DNA of 64,000 nt from Ceratopteris richardii (GCA_020310875.1 CM035417.1:83594728-83658727), one strand, 5' to 3'. Positions 11,405-27,077 are shown, counted from the stretch's first letter. A program made the numbers and translations. The notes: generated by a model not told the origin, from the sequence alone.

Positions 11405-14400
11405 ATGGGAGATGGATTTCCATCATTCATTGATAAATTGGATAGGAGAAACTATCCAACATGGTCCCTAAAGATTCAAGTCTATCTCCAAGGAAGATGA
11501 TTATATGGATACATATCTGGAGATGAGGAAATGCCAATATTTAGAAGCAAACATCAACCTACAAGAGAAGAGCAAGAAAGGCTAACTACATGGTGTGCAA
11601 AGGATGCTCTAGCCAGGTCTTATATACTTAACTCAATATCTAATTTCTTGTTACCTCACATTAGAATGCAAGACCTCACAAGAGACTTGGGAAGTACTCT
11701 CTTCATACCTCATAAAATACAAGGGCTAGGAAGAACTAACTTTTTATGGAGTTCACAACCTTGAAGAAGCAACCAAAGCAAAGTGTAAATGACATGAAGG
11801 ATGTAGCTGACCAACTTGGGAGCATTGGAGAAGAGATAGAAGAGGAGCAGATAGTAAGGCATCAAAGCTGATGATAAGTGGGAGTCCTTCACCACAGCAA
11901 TGGACCTATATATGGATATGCAAATACCTGACCTCAACGCACTGATGGGGCAACTCTTTACACATGAGACAAAGCTCAAAAAGAATGGAGACAACTATAG
12001 AGGTAATCAATCTTCTACCCTTTACACATATATAAATAAAACTAAAGATAAAGGCAAAGGAAAAAAGAATGAAGAAAAGGAAAGTACCTCTCAGGTGAAC
12101 TTCATAGGTAAAGGAAGAGGTACTAGAGGAAGGGGCAGAGGAGGAAAGAAAGGCAGGGGGAGATCATACAACTCTTCACCTTGCAATATATGTGGCTTGA
12201 CAAATCATACCACATATGAGTGTTTCAAGAACACAAAGAATCAGAGAGGAAGAGGCTTCCATAGAGGAGGCTAGTGTGGACAATCTAGAGGAAGGTTCAA
12301 CAATGGAGGAAGTAATTACCATTAGAACTACAACCAAAGGTACAACAACAACTATCAAGGAGGTTTCAGACGTAGAAGAGACTACAACAACTATACAAAA
12401 GACCAAGAGGATTCTCTACTGATCATGAACATGACATCCAAGCAAAGTAAAGATGATGAGCATATTTTCTATATTGATTCTGGTTGTTCCAATCACGTGG
12501 CTGGATATATAGCATTGCTATCTGATCTTGAAGAACCTAAAGGGAAACATGAAGTGCAGACAGGTGATGACACTAGACATTCTGTTAAGAAGATTGGAAA
12601 TCTCAAGGCATTTGATGGTAACATAAACCTTTTAAGTAAGGTATTATATGTGCCAACCATAACAAAAAACATAATCAGTGTTGGACAAATTGTTGAGAAG
12701 GAATTACAGTTTAGATTCACAAGGCATGGAGCATATGTGGAGGACCCTCAACAAGGCTTCAAGAGGATTGCAAAAGGTGAGAAATCTAGTAGAATAGTTA
12801 CATTTGAAGTTGAACAAACAGAAACATTGCACTCTTCAATTACAGAGATCAAAACCTATCTGAACTAGAGATATGGCATAAAAGGCTAGGTCATATAGGT
12901 GAAAGAACACTAAAGAAAATATGCAGGGATCAGAGTGTGCTTGGCATTCCAAATGTGTCCAAGCAACATATGATTTACAAATGTGGAGCATGCCAATTTG
13001 TTAAATCTCACAGGCCACCATTCAACAGAAAAGGACACGTGTATGAAGACTACTTGGACCTTGCGCACACAGATGTGTGGGGTCCTAGCAAAGAACCATC
13101 AATCTTAGGATCGAGGTACTATGTTTCATTCATAGATGATTATAGTAGATGGAAAATTCTTTACTTCATGAAGCATAAAGATGAAGTCTTCACTTGTTTC
13201 AAGAAGTATTTGGCATTGGTTGAGAGCCAAACAGGTAGAAGCTTGAAGAGGATCAGATCTGATGGAGGTGGTGAGTATTTCTCACATGAATTTGACTCAT
13301 TCTAACAGGACAGAGGTATAAAGAGAGAGGTCACAACAAGATACACTCCTGAACAAAATGGAGTGGCAGAAGGGAGGAGTAGACTAATGGCAGAGGCTGC
13401 AAGATCAATGCTGAATGAAAAGAAACTTCCAAATTACCTATGGGTAGAGGCTGTTTCCATATCCACATGCTTAATTAATAAGCTTTCATCCAAATCCATG
13501 GATGGAATGACACCTTATGAGGCATAGAATGGTAGGAGACCCTCATTAGATCATTGTAAAATCTTTGGGTGTATTGCATATGCACATATACCCTCACAGA
13601 TAGGAGGGAAGCTTGATCCAAATGCTGAAATGCATATAGTCATTGGCTATGACCAAAACCAGAAGGGATATAGGTTATACAATCCCACTGACAAAGGATT
13701 TATAGTTAGTAGGGATGTGGTGTTTGATGAAAATAATTCATCGTTTGAAGATGATTGCAAGAAAATTAAGCTACCCTATGACTTGGAAAGTGATTTTCCA
13801 ACTCTGAATCAAGAAGAACCACAAATATCAAAAGATGTCAACTCAAAAGATGAAGAGCAGAGTGACTTCAAAGCTTGGAAGTCCAAGGGAAAAACAAAGT
13901 CCAAACAAGTGGAAGACATTCCAGAGTCATCCAATCAAGCACTCAAAAGATCTCAAAGGGAGAGTAAAAACACATAAGGTATAGCTATGGCACATCACTA
14001 GTCACCAAGCATTCTATATACATGACTAAAGATTCTATGTCAAAAGAGCCTTCTTCATTGGAAGAAGCCAATAAGAAGAAAGAATGGAGAGAAGCTATGC
14101 AGGAAGAAATTGAAGCACTTCAAGAAAACAACACTTGGGATTTGGTTCCCAAGAAACCAAGCATGAAGATAATAGGATCCAGGTGGATTTATAAAGTCAA
14201 GAAGAACTCAGATGGTTCAATCAACAGGTATAAAGCAAGACCAGTGGCAAAGGGGTTTGCTCAAACCCATGGAGTAGATTATGAGTAGACCTTCTCATTC
14301 TGTGGCTAAGATGCGAACTATCAAATTTTTTGTAAGTATTGTTGCTTCAAAAAATTTGGAACTTATATCAGTTAGATGTTAAAGATGCATTTCTAAATGG

Positions 14401-15578
14401 ATGGATCTCAAAAGAAGTCTACATGGATCAACCACTAGGGTATGAAGATAAGGACAAACCAGACCATGTGTGCAAGCTAAGAAAAACACTCTATGGTTTA
14501 AAGCAAGCTCTTAGAGCTTGGAACCATAGGCTTGTCACATATTTGTAGGATCAAGGATTCATTGCTAGCAAAGCAGGTTCTTCTTTGTTCATAAAGAAGA
14601 ATAACTCAGAAGTTATTTCCTTATATTTTTATGTGGATGACATTATCATCACAGGGAATGATGCTAATGGCATCAAGCAAATCAAATCTCAGATGAAGGA
14701 AGAGTTTAACATCAGCTACCTTGGTTTGTTAACCTACTTTCTTGGATTAGAACTTGTATATTCAGATTCTAGAATCTTTATTACTGAAAGGAAGTACATT
14801 TATGATATGTTGATTAAATTCAAGATGGAGAACACTTAAAATGTAGGTACACCCATGGAACTCAATCACAAGCTTAGTTCGCATGAGGGAGAACCACTTG
14901 AAGTTATTACAATTATCAAAGGCTTGTTGGGAGTCTCAATTATGCAACCCTAACAAGAGTGGACATATGTTATGGAGTAAGTACATTAAGCCAATTTATG
15001 CATACAACAAGAAAACCTCACTTGGAAGCTGCCAAGAGGATCTTAAGATATCTAAAGGGTACCACAAATGAAGGCTCTTTTATCCATTCACTTTTGATTT
15101 GGATATCAAGATGCATTCTAATGCAGATTGGGTTGGCTCCAAGGATGATAGGTGGAGAACCTCGAGCTACTTATCTTTTGCAGGTTCAAAGCTAATATCA
15201 TGGTCATCAAAGAAAGAACCAACTGTGGCATTGTCATCAAGAGAAGCAGAATATAGAGGCTTAGAAAATGCAACACGAGAGGCTTTGTGGCTCAAGCTAC
15301 TATACACATATTTGGGATTGCATTCTTATACTCCAATGATTTTTGGAGATAACACGAGGTCACTTCATTTGGCTGCCAATCCTGTATATCATGCAAGGAC
15401 TAAGCACATTGAAGTACACTATCATTATGTAAGACAGAAGCTACTCAGTAAGGACATCCAATTGTCCTATGCATCAACCAATTTGAAATGTGCAGATATG
15501 CTCACAAAGTCTTTGGATGGAACTAAGATGAATATGTTCAAGATGATGATTGGATTGAAGGAAATCAAAGTTGAATGA
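11405..15578 (+). pseudogene. Copia-2 gag-pol polyprotein, broken
   Basis: Starts at an ATG 13 bases after the primer site (MGDGFPSFIDKLDRRNYP, the UBN2 Gag start). The order is Gag, a CCHC knuckle (CNICGLTNHTTYEC, near 12182-12225), protease with an intact DSG (YIDSGCSNH, near 12471), integrase (GAG-pre, then HTDVWGP near 13066 and the D-D-E core to about 13400), RT ([11 protein letters not shown] near 14365, YVDDIIITG near 14631) and RNase H, ending with ADMLTKSLDGTK and a stop at 15578. Breaks include TAG at about 11498, several frameshifts in gag (about 11730-11860) and integrase, and TAG at 14546-14548. That last TAG is shared with Copia-5. Confidence 0.9.
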
Positions 15579-15597
15579 AGACCAACCATGTTACACT

Positions 15598-15608
15598 TGA
15601 GGGGAAGC
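15598..15608 (+). other. Copia-2 polypurine tract
   Basis: TTGAGGGGAAGC ends directly at the TGTTG terminus of the 3' LTR, about 20 bases after the pol stop codon. Confidence 0.75.
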
Positions 15609-16656
15609 TGTTGTTGCAAATGAATCCAAGCCTACATACTTGGCCAATTAGCATTTATCCCATATAGTCACATATGACTACTCCCTTGTAAAAGCCAATT
15701 ACTTTTATCCTTGTAAAAATGCATAAGTTAATTATATTGATCCGACGAGGAGTTAGGAGGAATCGAATCTCCAATTCTTGGTAGTTTATAGATGAGAAAG
15801 TAAAGCCTAAATTTTAGGACTCACTTTATGGTGAGAGTTAGAACTTGAATTCAAATCTTTACTCCAACTCTAGCTATAAAAGTGAATCAAAATCTCGCGT
15901 GCATGAGAGCCCGATTTGAGGTTCAATTGAGAGGGGTTTCTTGTGATTAAAGAGCTCACTTCATAGCTCTATCACCACCCTCACATTGTGTAATTATACA
16001 TTGCCAATTTCATTGTATTTCTATGTGATCTAATACATACACTTTGACCATATCTCTACTTCTCTTCTCTGATGTAATAATCTCATAACAGTGAACTTCT
16101 TAGAGCTTGTTCTTAGTGCATTGTTGATCATTTGATGTGATTTAAAGTGCTATAGATTCCTTGCACTGTCCACTTCATAGCTACAAATTTTCCTTATTAT
16201 TTGTTAAGCTCCAAATATCTTCACATTATTGCTCACTGGTCTGCATACTATAGGACCCCGAAAATATCAGGATAGTCCTTCAACTTGCTAAGCTTCATTC
16301 TCAGTGTAAAGTTGATCTTTTTTATTGAAATAAATCATTATTGGTACCAATATAAGTTATTTAGATTCTTCTAAAATGAATTTAGTCAATTCTTAATAGG
16401 TTGAGAGCACTATTCATTTTAATGAACATGTATAGAGACCAAAATCGCAAGTCTTAGCTCTTGATTGAACTTTCTACTCATTTGTTTTCATCCATTGATT
16501 AGAGGATCATGTTCCGAAGCACATAGGTGATTATTTATGATTTTTGGGAATCTCAAGGGTCCACTATACTCTCCACAACTTGTTCTTAGCTTATGTAAAG
16601 TAGGATTTTGTAGCACCACTTCATCTCTAGAATCTATCCACCATCTCCTCCAAATA
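15609..16656 (+). repeat. Copia-2 3' LTR
   Basis: Direct repeat of the 5' LTR with scattered substitutions and small indels. It ends CCAAATA, followed by the ACATA target duplication. Confidence 0.88.
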
Positions 16657-16661
16657 ACATA

Positions 16662-16750
16662 TACCAACATGACCACTATACATGTCAGAGAAATGAAAAA
16701 GTGATACATGTCATTTTGGATCATCACATGTTGAGCTTGATATCTCAACA
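16662..16750 (-). repeat. Copia-3 LTR, proximal part
   Basis: On the minus strand it begins TGTTGAGATATC directly after the polypurine tract at 16751-16765 and is cut by Copia-2 after 89 bases. The rest is probably 10045-10326. Confidence 0.6.
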
Positions 16751-17723
16751 CTCCCCCTCAAGCTCAATGTCATGTCCTCTAATCCAAGCATCTTCCGAAA
16801 CTTCGTCAACATTTCTGCTCCAAGTGCTTTGGTGAAAATATTAGCAGCTCATCTGTCCTCACATAAACAAGATCCATGTCACATGCTAAATGAATACTCT
16901 AAGATTATCACAATAGATGATGATCAGCTTTTGCACTTCCACACCTAAATCTGCAAGTAGCATCTTTAACCAGGATGCTTCACATGCTACCATTGGAGCA
17001 CCTCTATACTCAGCCTCTCTACTCGACAAAGCAACAGTGGGTTGCTTCTTGCTACTCCATGTAATAGTTGCACTTCCAAGTGAGATTAGAAATCCACTAG
17101 TCGATCTTCTATCTGGAATACTACCAGCTCAATCCACATCGGTGTATCCATGAACCTGCAAATCTACACTAGCTTCATAAAACAATGCATAATCCAAAGT
17201 ATCACTCACATAACATAGAGTGTGCCTCAGAGCATACAAATGTGGCTTCCTGAGAACCTGCATAAATTGACTTTCAAGTCCAATAGTGTAGCTTAGATTA
17301 GGCCTTGTAATTTTGAGACATATCAAACTTCCCACAATTTTCCTATACATTGTAGCATTTTCCAATGCTTCATTTGATGTAGTATCCAACTTCAATTTTA
17401 AATCTAATGGCATACAAATTTGCTTGCAATCATCCATACCATACTTTTGCAGCATACTCAAGGCATATTTCCTTTGTGACATCCATATACGTGCTTTTGT
17501 ATGTATAAACTCAATACCCAAGAAATAGTGCAGCACACCAAGATATTTCATGTCAAATTCCTGCATAAGGATTTGCTTTACCTCTCTAATGCTTGCTTCA
17601 TTGTCACCACCTACAATCAACTCATCAACATAAATAGCCACAATCATGATGCTATCATCACTCTTCCTCGCATATAACGAATGATCCACATCACACATAG
17701 AAAATCCAATGGTAGTTAAGTAG
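16751..17723 (-). pseudogene. Copia-3 pol, C-terminal part (RT end to RNase H)
   Basis: The minus strand reads the C-terminal half of RT (IYVDELIVGGDN, where YVDD has become YVDE; then MKYLGVLHYFLGIEF), the connection region, and RNase H with [15 protein letters not shown]. It ends near a purine tract (16751-16765, GCTTGAGGGGGAG on the minus strand). A central stretch of 189 codons is open; the rest has stops. The upstream half of RT is found beyond the CACTA element at 28236-28733. The two pieces join in frame at the TCA target duplication, between the Ala and Asp codons of the ARIAD stretch. Confidence 0.85.
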
Positions 17724-17726
17724 TCA

Positions 17727-17744
17727 CACTACAAGAAATAGGGG
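17727..17744 (+). repeat. CACTA left terminal inverted repeat
   Basis: CACTACAAGAAATAGGGG, matching the inverted right end at 28215-28232 at most positions. This is the classical transposase-recognised end. Confidence 0.9.
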
Positions 17745-17769
17745 GGTGCAGCGATGCCCCCGAATTGAA

Positions 17770-18025
17770 AAAAAAAAAAACGAGATTCATCGCTTATGTG
17801 ATGCTAGCGTCGCATAAGCGACGGTCCTCTTTTTGGGTTTTTTTCTATGAGCCTTCATCGCATGAGCGATGGTAGCATTGCTTATGTGATGCTAAAAGTA
17901 TGTGTCACAAATAGCATCACTAACTAGTGATGTTATTTGCAACGTTGGAAAACTGGTTGTAACGTTTCAGCATCGCATAAGCGACGTCCTATGTTCTAGA
18001 GCATCGCATAAGCGACGCTCTGGAA
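17770..18025. repeat. CACTA left subterminal repeats
   Basis: Repeated copies, in both orientations, of a motif close to GCATCGCATAAGCGACG (for example near 17806, 17855, 17970 and 18000) with variants such as ATCGCTTATGTGATGC. Such clustered short motifs near CACTA ends are the binding sites of the TNPA-type protein in En/Spm. The right subterminal region (about 28110-28215) holds GTCG/CGAC-rich relatives. Confidence 0.7.
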
Positions 18026-18074
18026 TGTTAAAAAAAAAATTGATTAAATGTGCTGGGATTTGGACACAAGAGAG

Positions 18075-21000
18075 CAAGAGAGAGAGAGAGAGAGAGAGCA
18101 AAATATCTATCGTTGAAGCCAAGTATGCACGAACACACACATACACACATACATATGCATAAATACACACACATATACACACATACACACATACACATAG
18201 ACACACACACACATACACACACATATACACACATAGACACACACACACACACATACACACATACACACACATATACACACATACACACATAATGATGCAT
18301 ACACACACACATATGCATACATACACATGCATACATAATGCGTACATAATGCACATGCATACATACACATACATAATGCATACACACACATATGCATACA
18401 TAATGCATACACACACATACACATACATATGCATATATACATGCATACACATATAGACATAGACACACACACACATACACACACATAAACACATACACAC
18501 TCATAGACACACACACATACACATAGACACACACACATACACACATAGACACATACACACATAATGATGCATACACACACATACACATGCATACACACAT
18601 ACACACACACATACACACACATACACACATACACACACATATATGCATACACACACATAGAGAGACATGCACACACATATACGTACATGCATACATATGC
18701 ATACGTAATGCATATGCATATGCATACATACATACTTACATGCATACACACACATATGCATACATAATGCACATGCATACATACACATACGTAATGCATA
18801 CACACACATATGCATACATAATGCACATGCATACATAATGCACATGCATACATACTCATACATAATTCATATACACACATATGCATACATAATGCATACA
18901 CACACGTACACACACATATGCATACATACATGCATACACATACACACATACACACACATAGACACATACAGACACATAAACACATACACACTCATAGACA
19001 CACACACATACACATAGACACACACACATACACACACACATATACACACACATATACACACACATATACACACATAAACACATACACACATAATGATGCA
19101 TACACACACATACACATGCATACACATACACACACATACACACATACATACACATATCTGCATACACACACATAGAGAGACATACACACACATACACATA
19201 TATGCATACATATGCATACATAATGCATATGCATATGCATACATACATACTTACATGCATACACACACATATGCATACATAATGCACATGCATACATACA
19301 CATACATAATGCATACACACACATATATGCATACATAATGCATACATGATGCATACACACACATACACACACATATGCATACATACATGCATACACATAC
19401 ACACATAGACACATACACACACATAGACACATATACACACATAAACACATACACACTCATAGACACACACACATACACATAGACACACACACACATAGAC
19501 ACATACACACATAATGATGCATACACACACATACACATGCATACACACACACATACACACATACACACACATATATGCATATACACACATAGAGAGACAT
19601 AAACACACATACACATATATGCATACATCTGCATACATAATGCATATGCATATATGCATACATACATACTTACATGCATACACACACATATGCATACATA
19701 ATGCACATGCATACATACACATACTTAATGCATACACACACATATGCATACATCATGCATACACACACATACACATACATATATGCATACATAATGCACA
19801 TGCATATGCATACATGCATGCATACACATACACACATACACACACATAGACACATACACACACATAGACATACACACACATAAACACATACACACTAATA
19901 GACACATACACACTTACACACACACATCCATACATATTTACACACACACATACACATGCACACCGACACATATATATAGATACACATGTATATACATAGA
20001 TAGACACACACACATAGACACACACACATACACATACACACAAATACACACACACACAGACACACACACACTTACACACACACACACATCCACACACATT
20101 TACACACACACATACACATGCATACAGACACATATATATAGATACACACACATACGCATATACACACATACATGCATATGCATACATAATGCACATGCAT
20201 ATGTATACATACATGCTTACATGCATACACACACATATACACGCATACACACATACACACATACACATACACACATAGACACACAAACACACATACACAC
20301 ACATATGCATACACACACACATAGAGAGACATACACATACATACATACATAATGCATATACATATGCATACATACATACTTACATGCATACACACACACA
20401 TGCATACATATGCATACATAATGCACATGCATATGCATAGATGCATGCATACACATACACACACATAGACACATACACACACATATGCATACATAATGCA
20501 CATGCATACACATACACACACATAGACACATACATACACATAGACACATACACACACATATACACATAGATTTACACACACATACACATATAGACACACA
20601 CACGTACACACATAGACACATACACACATAATGCATATGCATATGCATACATACATAATTACATGCATACACACACATACACACACATGCATACATATGC
20701 ATACACACATACACACGTAGAGAGACATACACACACATGCACACACACACACATCCATACATATGCATACATAATGCATATGCATATGCATACATACATG
20801 CTTACATGCATACACACATACACACAGATACATATACACACATAGACACACACACACACACATAGAGAGACACACACACACATACACACGCACGTAAAGA
20901 GACATACACACACATACACATACATGCATACATATGCATAAATATGCATACATAATGCATATGCATATGCATACATACATACTTACATGCATACATATAC

Positions 21001-21480
21001 ATACACACATATACACACACACATATGCATACATACATACCTGCATGCACAGTCATAGAAACATATATACACACACATACACACACATGCATACATATGC
21101 ATACATAATGCACATGAATATGCATAGATATATGCTTACATGCATACACATACACACATAGACACATACACACACATGGACACATACACACATATACACA
21201 TACACACATATATACACAATTTTACACACACACATAGACACACACACATACACGGAAACACTTATACATGCATACACACAGACATACACACATAGACACA
21301 CACACACACACACACTTACACACATAGACACATGCACATACACACATATAAACTTACACACACAGAGATACACAAACACATATATAAACAAACACATACA
21401 CACATAGACACATACAAACTTACACACACACATACACACATCCACACACATTTACACACACACATACAATGCATATAGAC

Positions 21481-21565
<85 letters not shown>

Positions 21566-22046
21566 TATATACACACATAGACACACATGTATACACACAC
21601 ATACACACATACACACTTACACAGACACATACACAGATCCACACATTTACACACATACATACAAATGCATAGACACATATATACAGATACACACGTATAT
21701 ACACACAGACACACACAGATACACACACACACATAAACACACACACATACACACACATGGACACAGACACATATATATGCATAGATAGACACATAGAGAC
21801 ATACACACATATATATGCATACACACACATAGAGACACATACACATGCATGCATACATATGCATACATAATGCATATGCATACATAGATACTTACATGCA
21901 TACACACAGACATACACACATGTATACATTTGCATTCATAATGCACATGCATATCCATACATACATGTTTACATGCATACACACACTCACATATACACCA
22001 TACAAATATACACACATACATATGTACACGTATATATATTGATTTC
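18075..22046. repeat. CA/CATA microsatellite block with higher-order units
   Basis: Almost four kilobases built from ACAC, CATA and TGCATA words. It is not a simple run: composite blocks recur in the same order, such as one beginning CATAGAGAGACATACACACA (near 18655, 19170, 19590, 20320, 20708, 20905, 21828) followed by TATGCATACATAATGCATATGC and CTTACATGCATACACAC. A pure TA tract lies at about 21497-21556. All long reading frames here (Cys/Val/Tyr-rich on one strand, His/Thr-rich on the other) are artefacts of composition. Confidence 0.9.
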
Positions 22047-22743
22047 TAACCCATTTTGTTTTATATGTTAGGTATTATGGATCTTAGTAGAGAGAGAAAG
22101 GCGAAACTCACTCTCATAAAAAGTTTTATGAGAGCAAAAGTTCCTTCTGATACTCTAGGGGTCATGATGCATAAGTACTCAGAGATGCCTAATGATGAGC
22201 TGGATTATACGATCCAGATGCTTACCCAAAGATCAGAGGAGGGCTCTTCTACGGCTCCACATGCAAGAAGACAACTATGTGCTGATAGGTATGTTTTTTT
22301 CATATTATAACACATATTTTTATTTATTTTTATCTATATATTTTCAGGACACCTATGCCACCTCCACATCATGATAGCAGAGCAGAGTTGCCTATGAGGA
22401 CATGCATAGGCACCTTAGGGCTAGAGTGCGATATAGAGCCAGAGGGGAACATTGTGTACATAGAGAACGGATTGGAGTTCAAGAGAAGAATGCGGGCATT
22501 ATGCGACTCTTACCTGCGCCTTGTCCACTTACCATGAAAGTAAGTATAAATTTTACATATAAATTGAAATAAATATCTTATGTTTTATTTGCATGATTTT
22601 TTTTATTTTTGTAGTGAGCATGATGAGAGGGAAAAAAAATATGTACTTAGTTCACTTGAGACAGAGTTTGGGAGAGGATGGTCGCATAAGTGGTGTCTTA
22701 AAGAGATGTGGACACTTATGGCTCATCGTCGCGATAATGCACG

Positions 22744-24228
<1,485 letters not shown>

Positions 24229-25740
24229 TCAAACGACTTCCTTCATATACATGCTTAGACATTCCTCTCGAAGATATTTCTCATTTTTAGAAATGTCAAT
24301 GCTCTCACTGTCATTTTGATACCAATCCTCAATAAAATCTATCATGCCATCATCTTCATCATTGTCGCACAAATCTTGTACTTTATCTTCTTTTGAATAT
24401 AGATCTTTCAACCTTGCATATTGCACAAGCTCACTTTTGCGTACCCTTCTCATAGAAGCTTCTGATAAATGAGGTCTTACCGGCAATTGTGAATGGTGTG
24501 GAGGAATATCATCAACATCATACGTTGGAATCTACACATATAAATAAAATTCATTAGTCTTCAATAAATGAATAAAAAGTAAACTTTAAACATAAAATTA
24601 AACATATAAGTTATTAAATATGGATAGAAAAAATTTATTCTCTCTAGCTAAAAGGTGCTCTCTTGGAGGTCTACGCCATCCATAATTCACTAATAGTCCA
24701 TAATTCACTAATAGTCCATAATTCACTAATAGTTCATCACCTGCATGTAATGTAGTAATAGCATTAACAACTATGTATCTTGATACATCTCTACTCATGT
24801 ATGGTGATTCATGACTATTTTCACACTCCTCAAATGTGCAATTATTCCTTGAGCTATTATGTAACCCTCAACTACTATTTATTAAGCCTGCTATATTTCC
24901 GTGTGTGTAAGGTCTTCCATCAATATATAATCTTTTATTTTCTGGATGTAAAATCCTTATACTAGTAAGGGATGTTGTGTTCAAGCATATTCCATAAGTA
25001 CTCATGCTTTGAGCATAACGTGAAAGTCGATGTCAATCTCCCCATCCATATATAGGACCACAAAATGACATAAGAGTGACTTCAGAGTTCGGAGGCACAT
25101 ACAAATCCTCTATAATAAAGAGACCACGACCAACATTAGTAATAGTGGATGGAGCAATCATATAGCGATTACCCCAAAAGTTGAAAACCTCTCCATCTAA
25201 AGGAAGTGGTCCTCTATTCCATCCTCCATATCTTCTTCTATCATATGTTTGTACTAGAGAACGATCACGAGCTGGCAATGGATAATATCTAGCCATTTTA
25301 GTCTCTAAACCAGGAGGTAGAGGATTTCTAGAAACCTCTGCTTGTAAATGATGAATAGAAAGTCCACGACGTGTACGAGGTATATTAACATTATGAGAAA
25401 AATTATCATCATCATCATCATCGAGCAAGTATTCCTGTATATCAATAGTAATTTGATTTTATATATGGTTTTTAAAATAAAATAATGACATTAATTTATA
25501 TAAAAAATACATACCCAAGCATTATCACATTGACGATGTGATGGTGCATGCTCAAAATTACCATACTCTGCCTCATGTTCAATACATTCCAATCGTCGTC
25601 TTCAATACGTGCCATAACAAGAGTTACACCAACATATAATATGCTCTTGATAGTAAAATTCATCATAATAGCTATCGGAGGACACATGTGAAGTCGTTGC
25701 ATGGATAGGAAGTAGTGGACTACCCTCTGATTGATCAGAA
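24229..25740 (-). pseudogene. SET-domain (histone-lysine methyltransferase-like) gene carried antisense in the CACTA
   Basis: Minus-strand exons: about 25740-25515 (a Cys/His/Tyr-rich part with CWCNSCYGTY), donor GTATGT, then acceptor CAG with the exon from 25434. This exon begins with an Asp run and reads an N-terminal SET motif NVGRGLFIIEDLYVPPN (near 25140-25090), then FCGPIYGWGD and, after TGA, LYIDGRPYTHGNIAGLINSS (about 24940-24880). It ends with the C-terminal SET motif AGDELLVNYG (near 24740). A last exon at about 24530-24229 reads RKSELVQYARLKDLYSKED. GxG, a degraded NHS-type asparagine motif (INSS) and ELxxNYG match the S-adenosylmethionine and catalytic parts of SET enzymes. Stops and an 18-bp triplication show that this copy is dead. 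The family member it derives from was not identified. Confidence 0.6.
24680..24735. repeat. 18-bp unit in three tandem copies inside the SET frame
   Basis: CATAATTCACTAATAGTC is repeated three times (24680, 24698, 24716). It triplicates the codons for LLVNYG, the C-terminal SET motif, without shifting the frame. Confidence 0.85.
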
Positions 25741-26997
25741 TCTGATTATAATAAGAAACAAAAAAATATATAAGTTATGTATCCATCAAATATATTTAAA
25801 ATTAAATGTTTGATATACTTATAGTATATAGTCGTTGCACGATGAGGAGACGGTGGTGGAGCTCCATCTGATTGATCAGAATCTACAAATAATGGTATTT
25901 GATATTAATAATCTGATTATTTACATACACAAAAAACTCACAGATACATATTTATACATACACACATATTCACATATACACATACACACATATTCACATA
26001 TACACAAATACACATTATTGTGGGATAAATGCATGTATTTTGTATGAATGAGTGTATATGCATGCATGTGTGTGTATGTATATATGTAGATATGTATATG
26101 TGTGTTTATATTATATGTATGTATATGTGTATATGTATGCATATATGTATATGTATATGTATGCATATATGTATGTGTATATGTTTTCATGTATATGTGT
26201 ATGTGGGTATGTGTATGTGTATGTGTGTATATATATGTGTATGTATTCTGATTTTTTTTTCTGTTTGAGATTAAATTAACAAGAGATATTGTATGGTGGA
26301 AAAAAATAAGAGGCAACCTAACATACCACCTGAGATGTGGCAGTTTTTTCATAGACAACTACGTCTTCAGGAGTCATTTCCTCAGCAGAAGGTATACAAA
26401 TTAATAGTTTATATTTATAATTTTCATATATTTTAGTAATTTTTTAAATTTAATTTATATATTTCTTTTTTCTTAAATAAAGAGGTTGCTGCAAAGAAGA
26501 GAGTGGAGTCGGGCCACACATCGCACCTAAGCCAAATGGGCCATCATGGTTTTATAGCTACATTTTTAAGTATATGTGTTATTGTGAGCATATTTTTTAT
26601 TTTAGTTAAAATGCAAGAAACTAATCTTTTTTATTTATTTCAATGGAGCAAGAGGGTTATGGCCAATATCCTACAAAACATGTGATCGAGTATGCTACAC
26701 ATTTTGGATATCGGCGTTTGAGCGAGTATATGCGAGATCATCTGGATGCCTTTGTGAGTATTATTAAATTTTATATATTAATTTTATTTTTATGAATGGT
26801 TTAATTGTTTTACTTATTTATGTTTGTTATATGTAATGCAGAAGTATTATGGAGAGGAAGATATGGATGAGGTGGAGAGACAGACACAGGAGGGATGATC
26901 TCGATCGTCATATGGTGATCATGATGATGAGGATGAGGATGATCAGGATGATCATGATGCTGCTGATGATGATGATGATCATGATGATGATGATTAG

Positions 26998-27037
26998 GAT
27001 TCTTGATTATGACATTGGATCATATGTATTTACATTG

Positions 27038-27077
<40 letters not shown>

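Larger units (their letters stand above)
10327..16656 (+). mobile_element. Copia-2: full-length but decayed Ty1/copia element
   Basis: Complete structure: two LTRs (10327-11378 and 15609-16656), an initiator-Met-type primer site, gag-pol, a polypurine tract, and a 5-bp duplication ACATA (10322-10326 and 16657-16661). The LTR ends are TGTTGG and CCAATA/CCAAATA, a degraded CCAACA. I count about 15 differences in the first 200 bases of the two LTRs, so this is a fairly old insertion. It belongs to the same family as Copia-5, whose Gag-Pol is alignable throughout. The gag-pol frame is broken in several places. Confidence 0.9.

Noticed and set aside
18107..21451. Possible CRISPR-like array because of recurrent blocks
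   Set aside because: The repeats are microsatellite words of unequal length without constant repeat plus unique spacer, and the context is a eukaryotic transposon.
17967..22021. Many overlapping long frames rich in Cys/Val/Tyr/Met (minus) or His/Thr/Ile (plus)
   Set aside because: They are translations of CA/CATA microsatellite in all frames; any such repeat lacks stop codons. No family motif, no start context.
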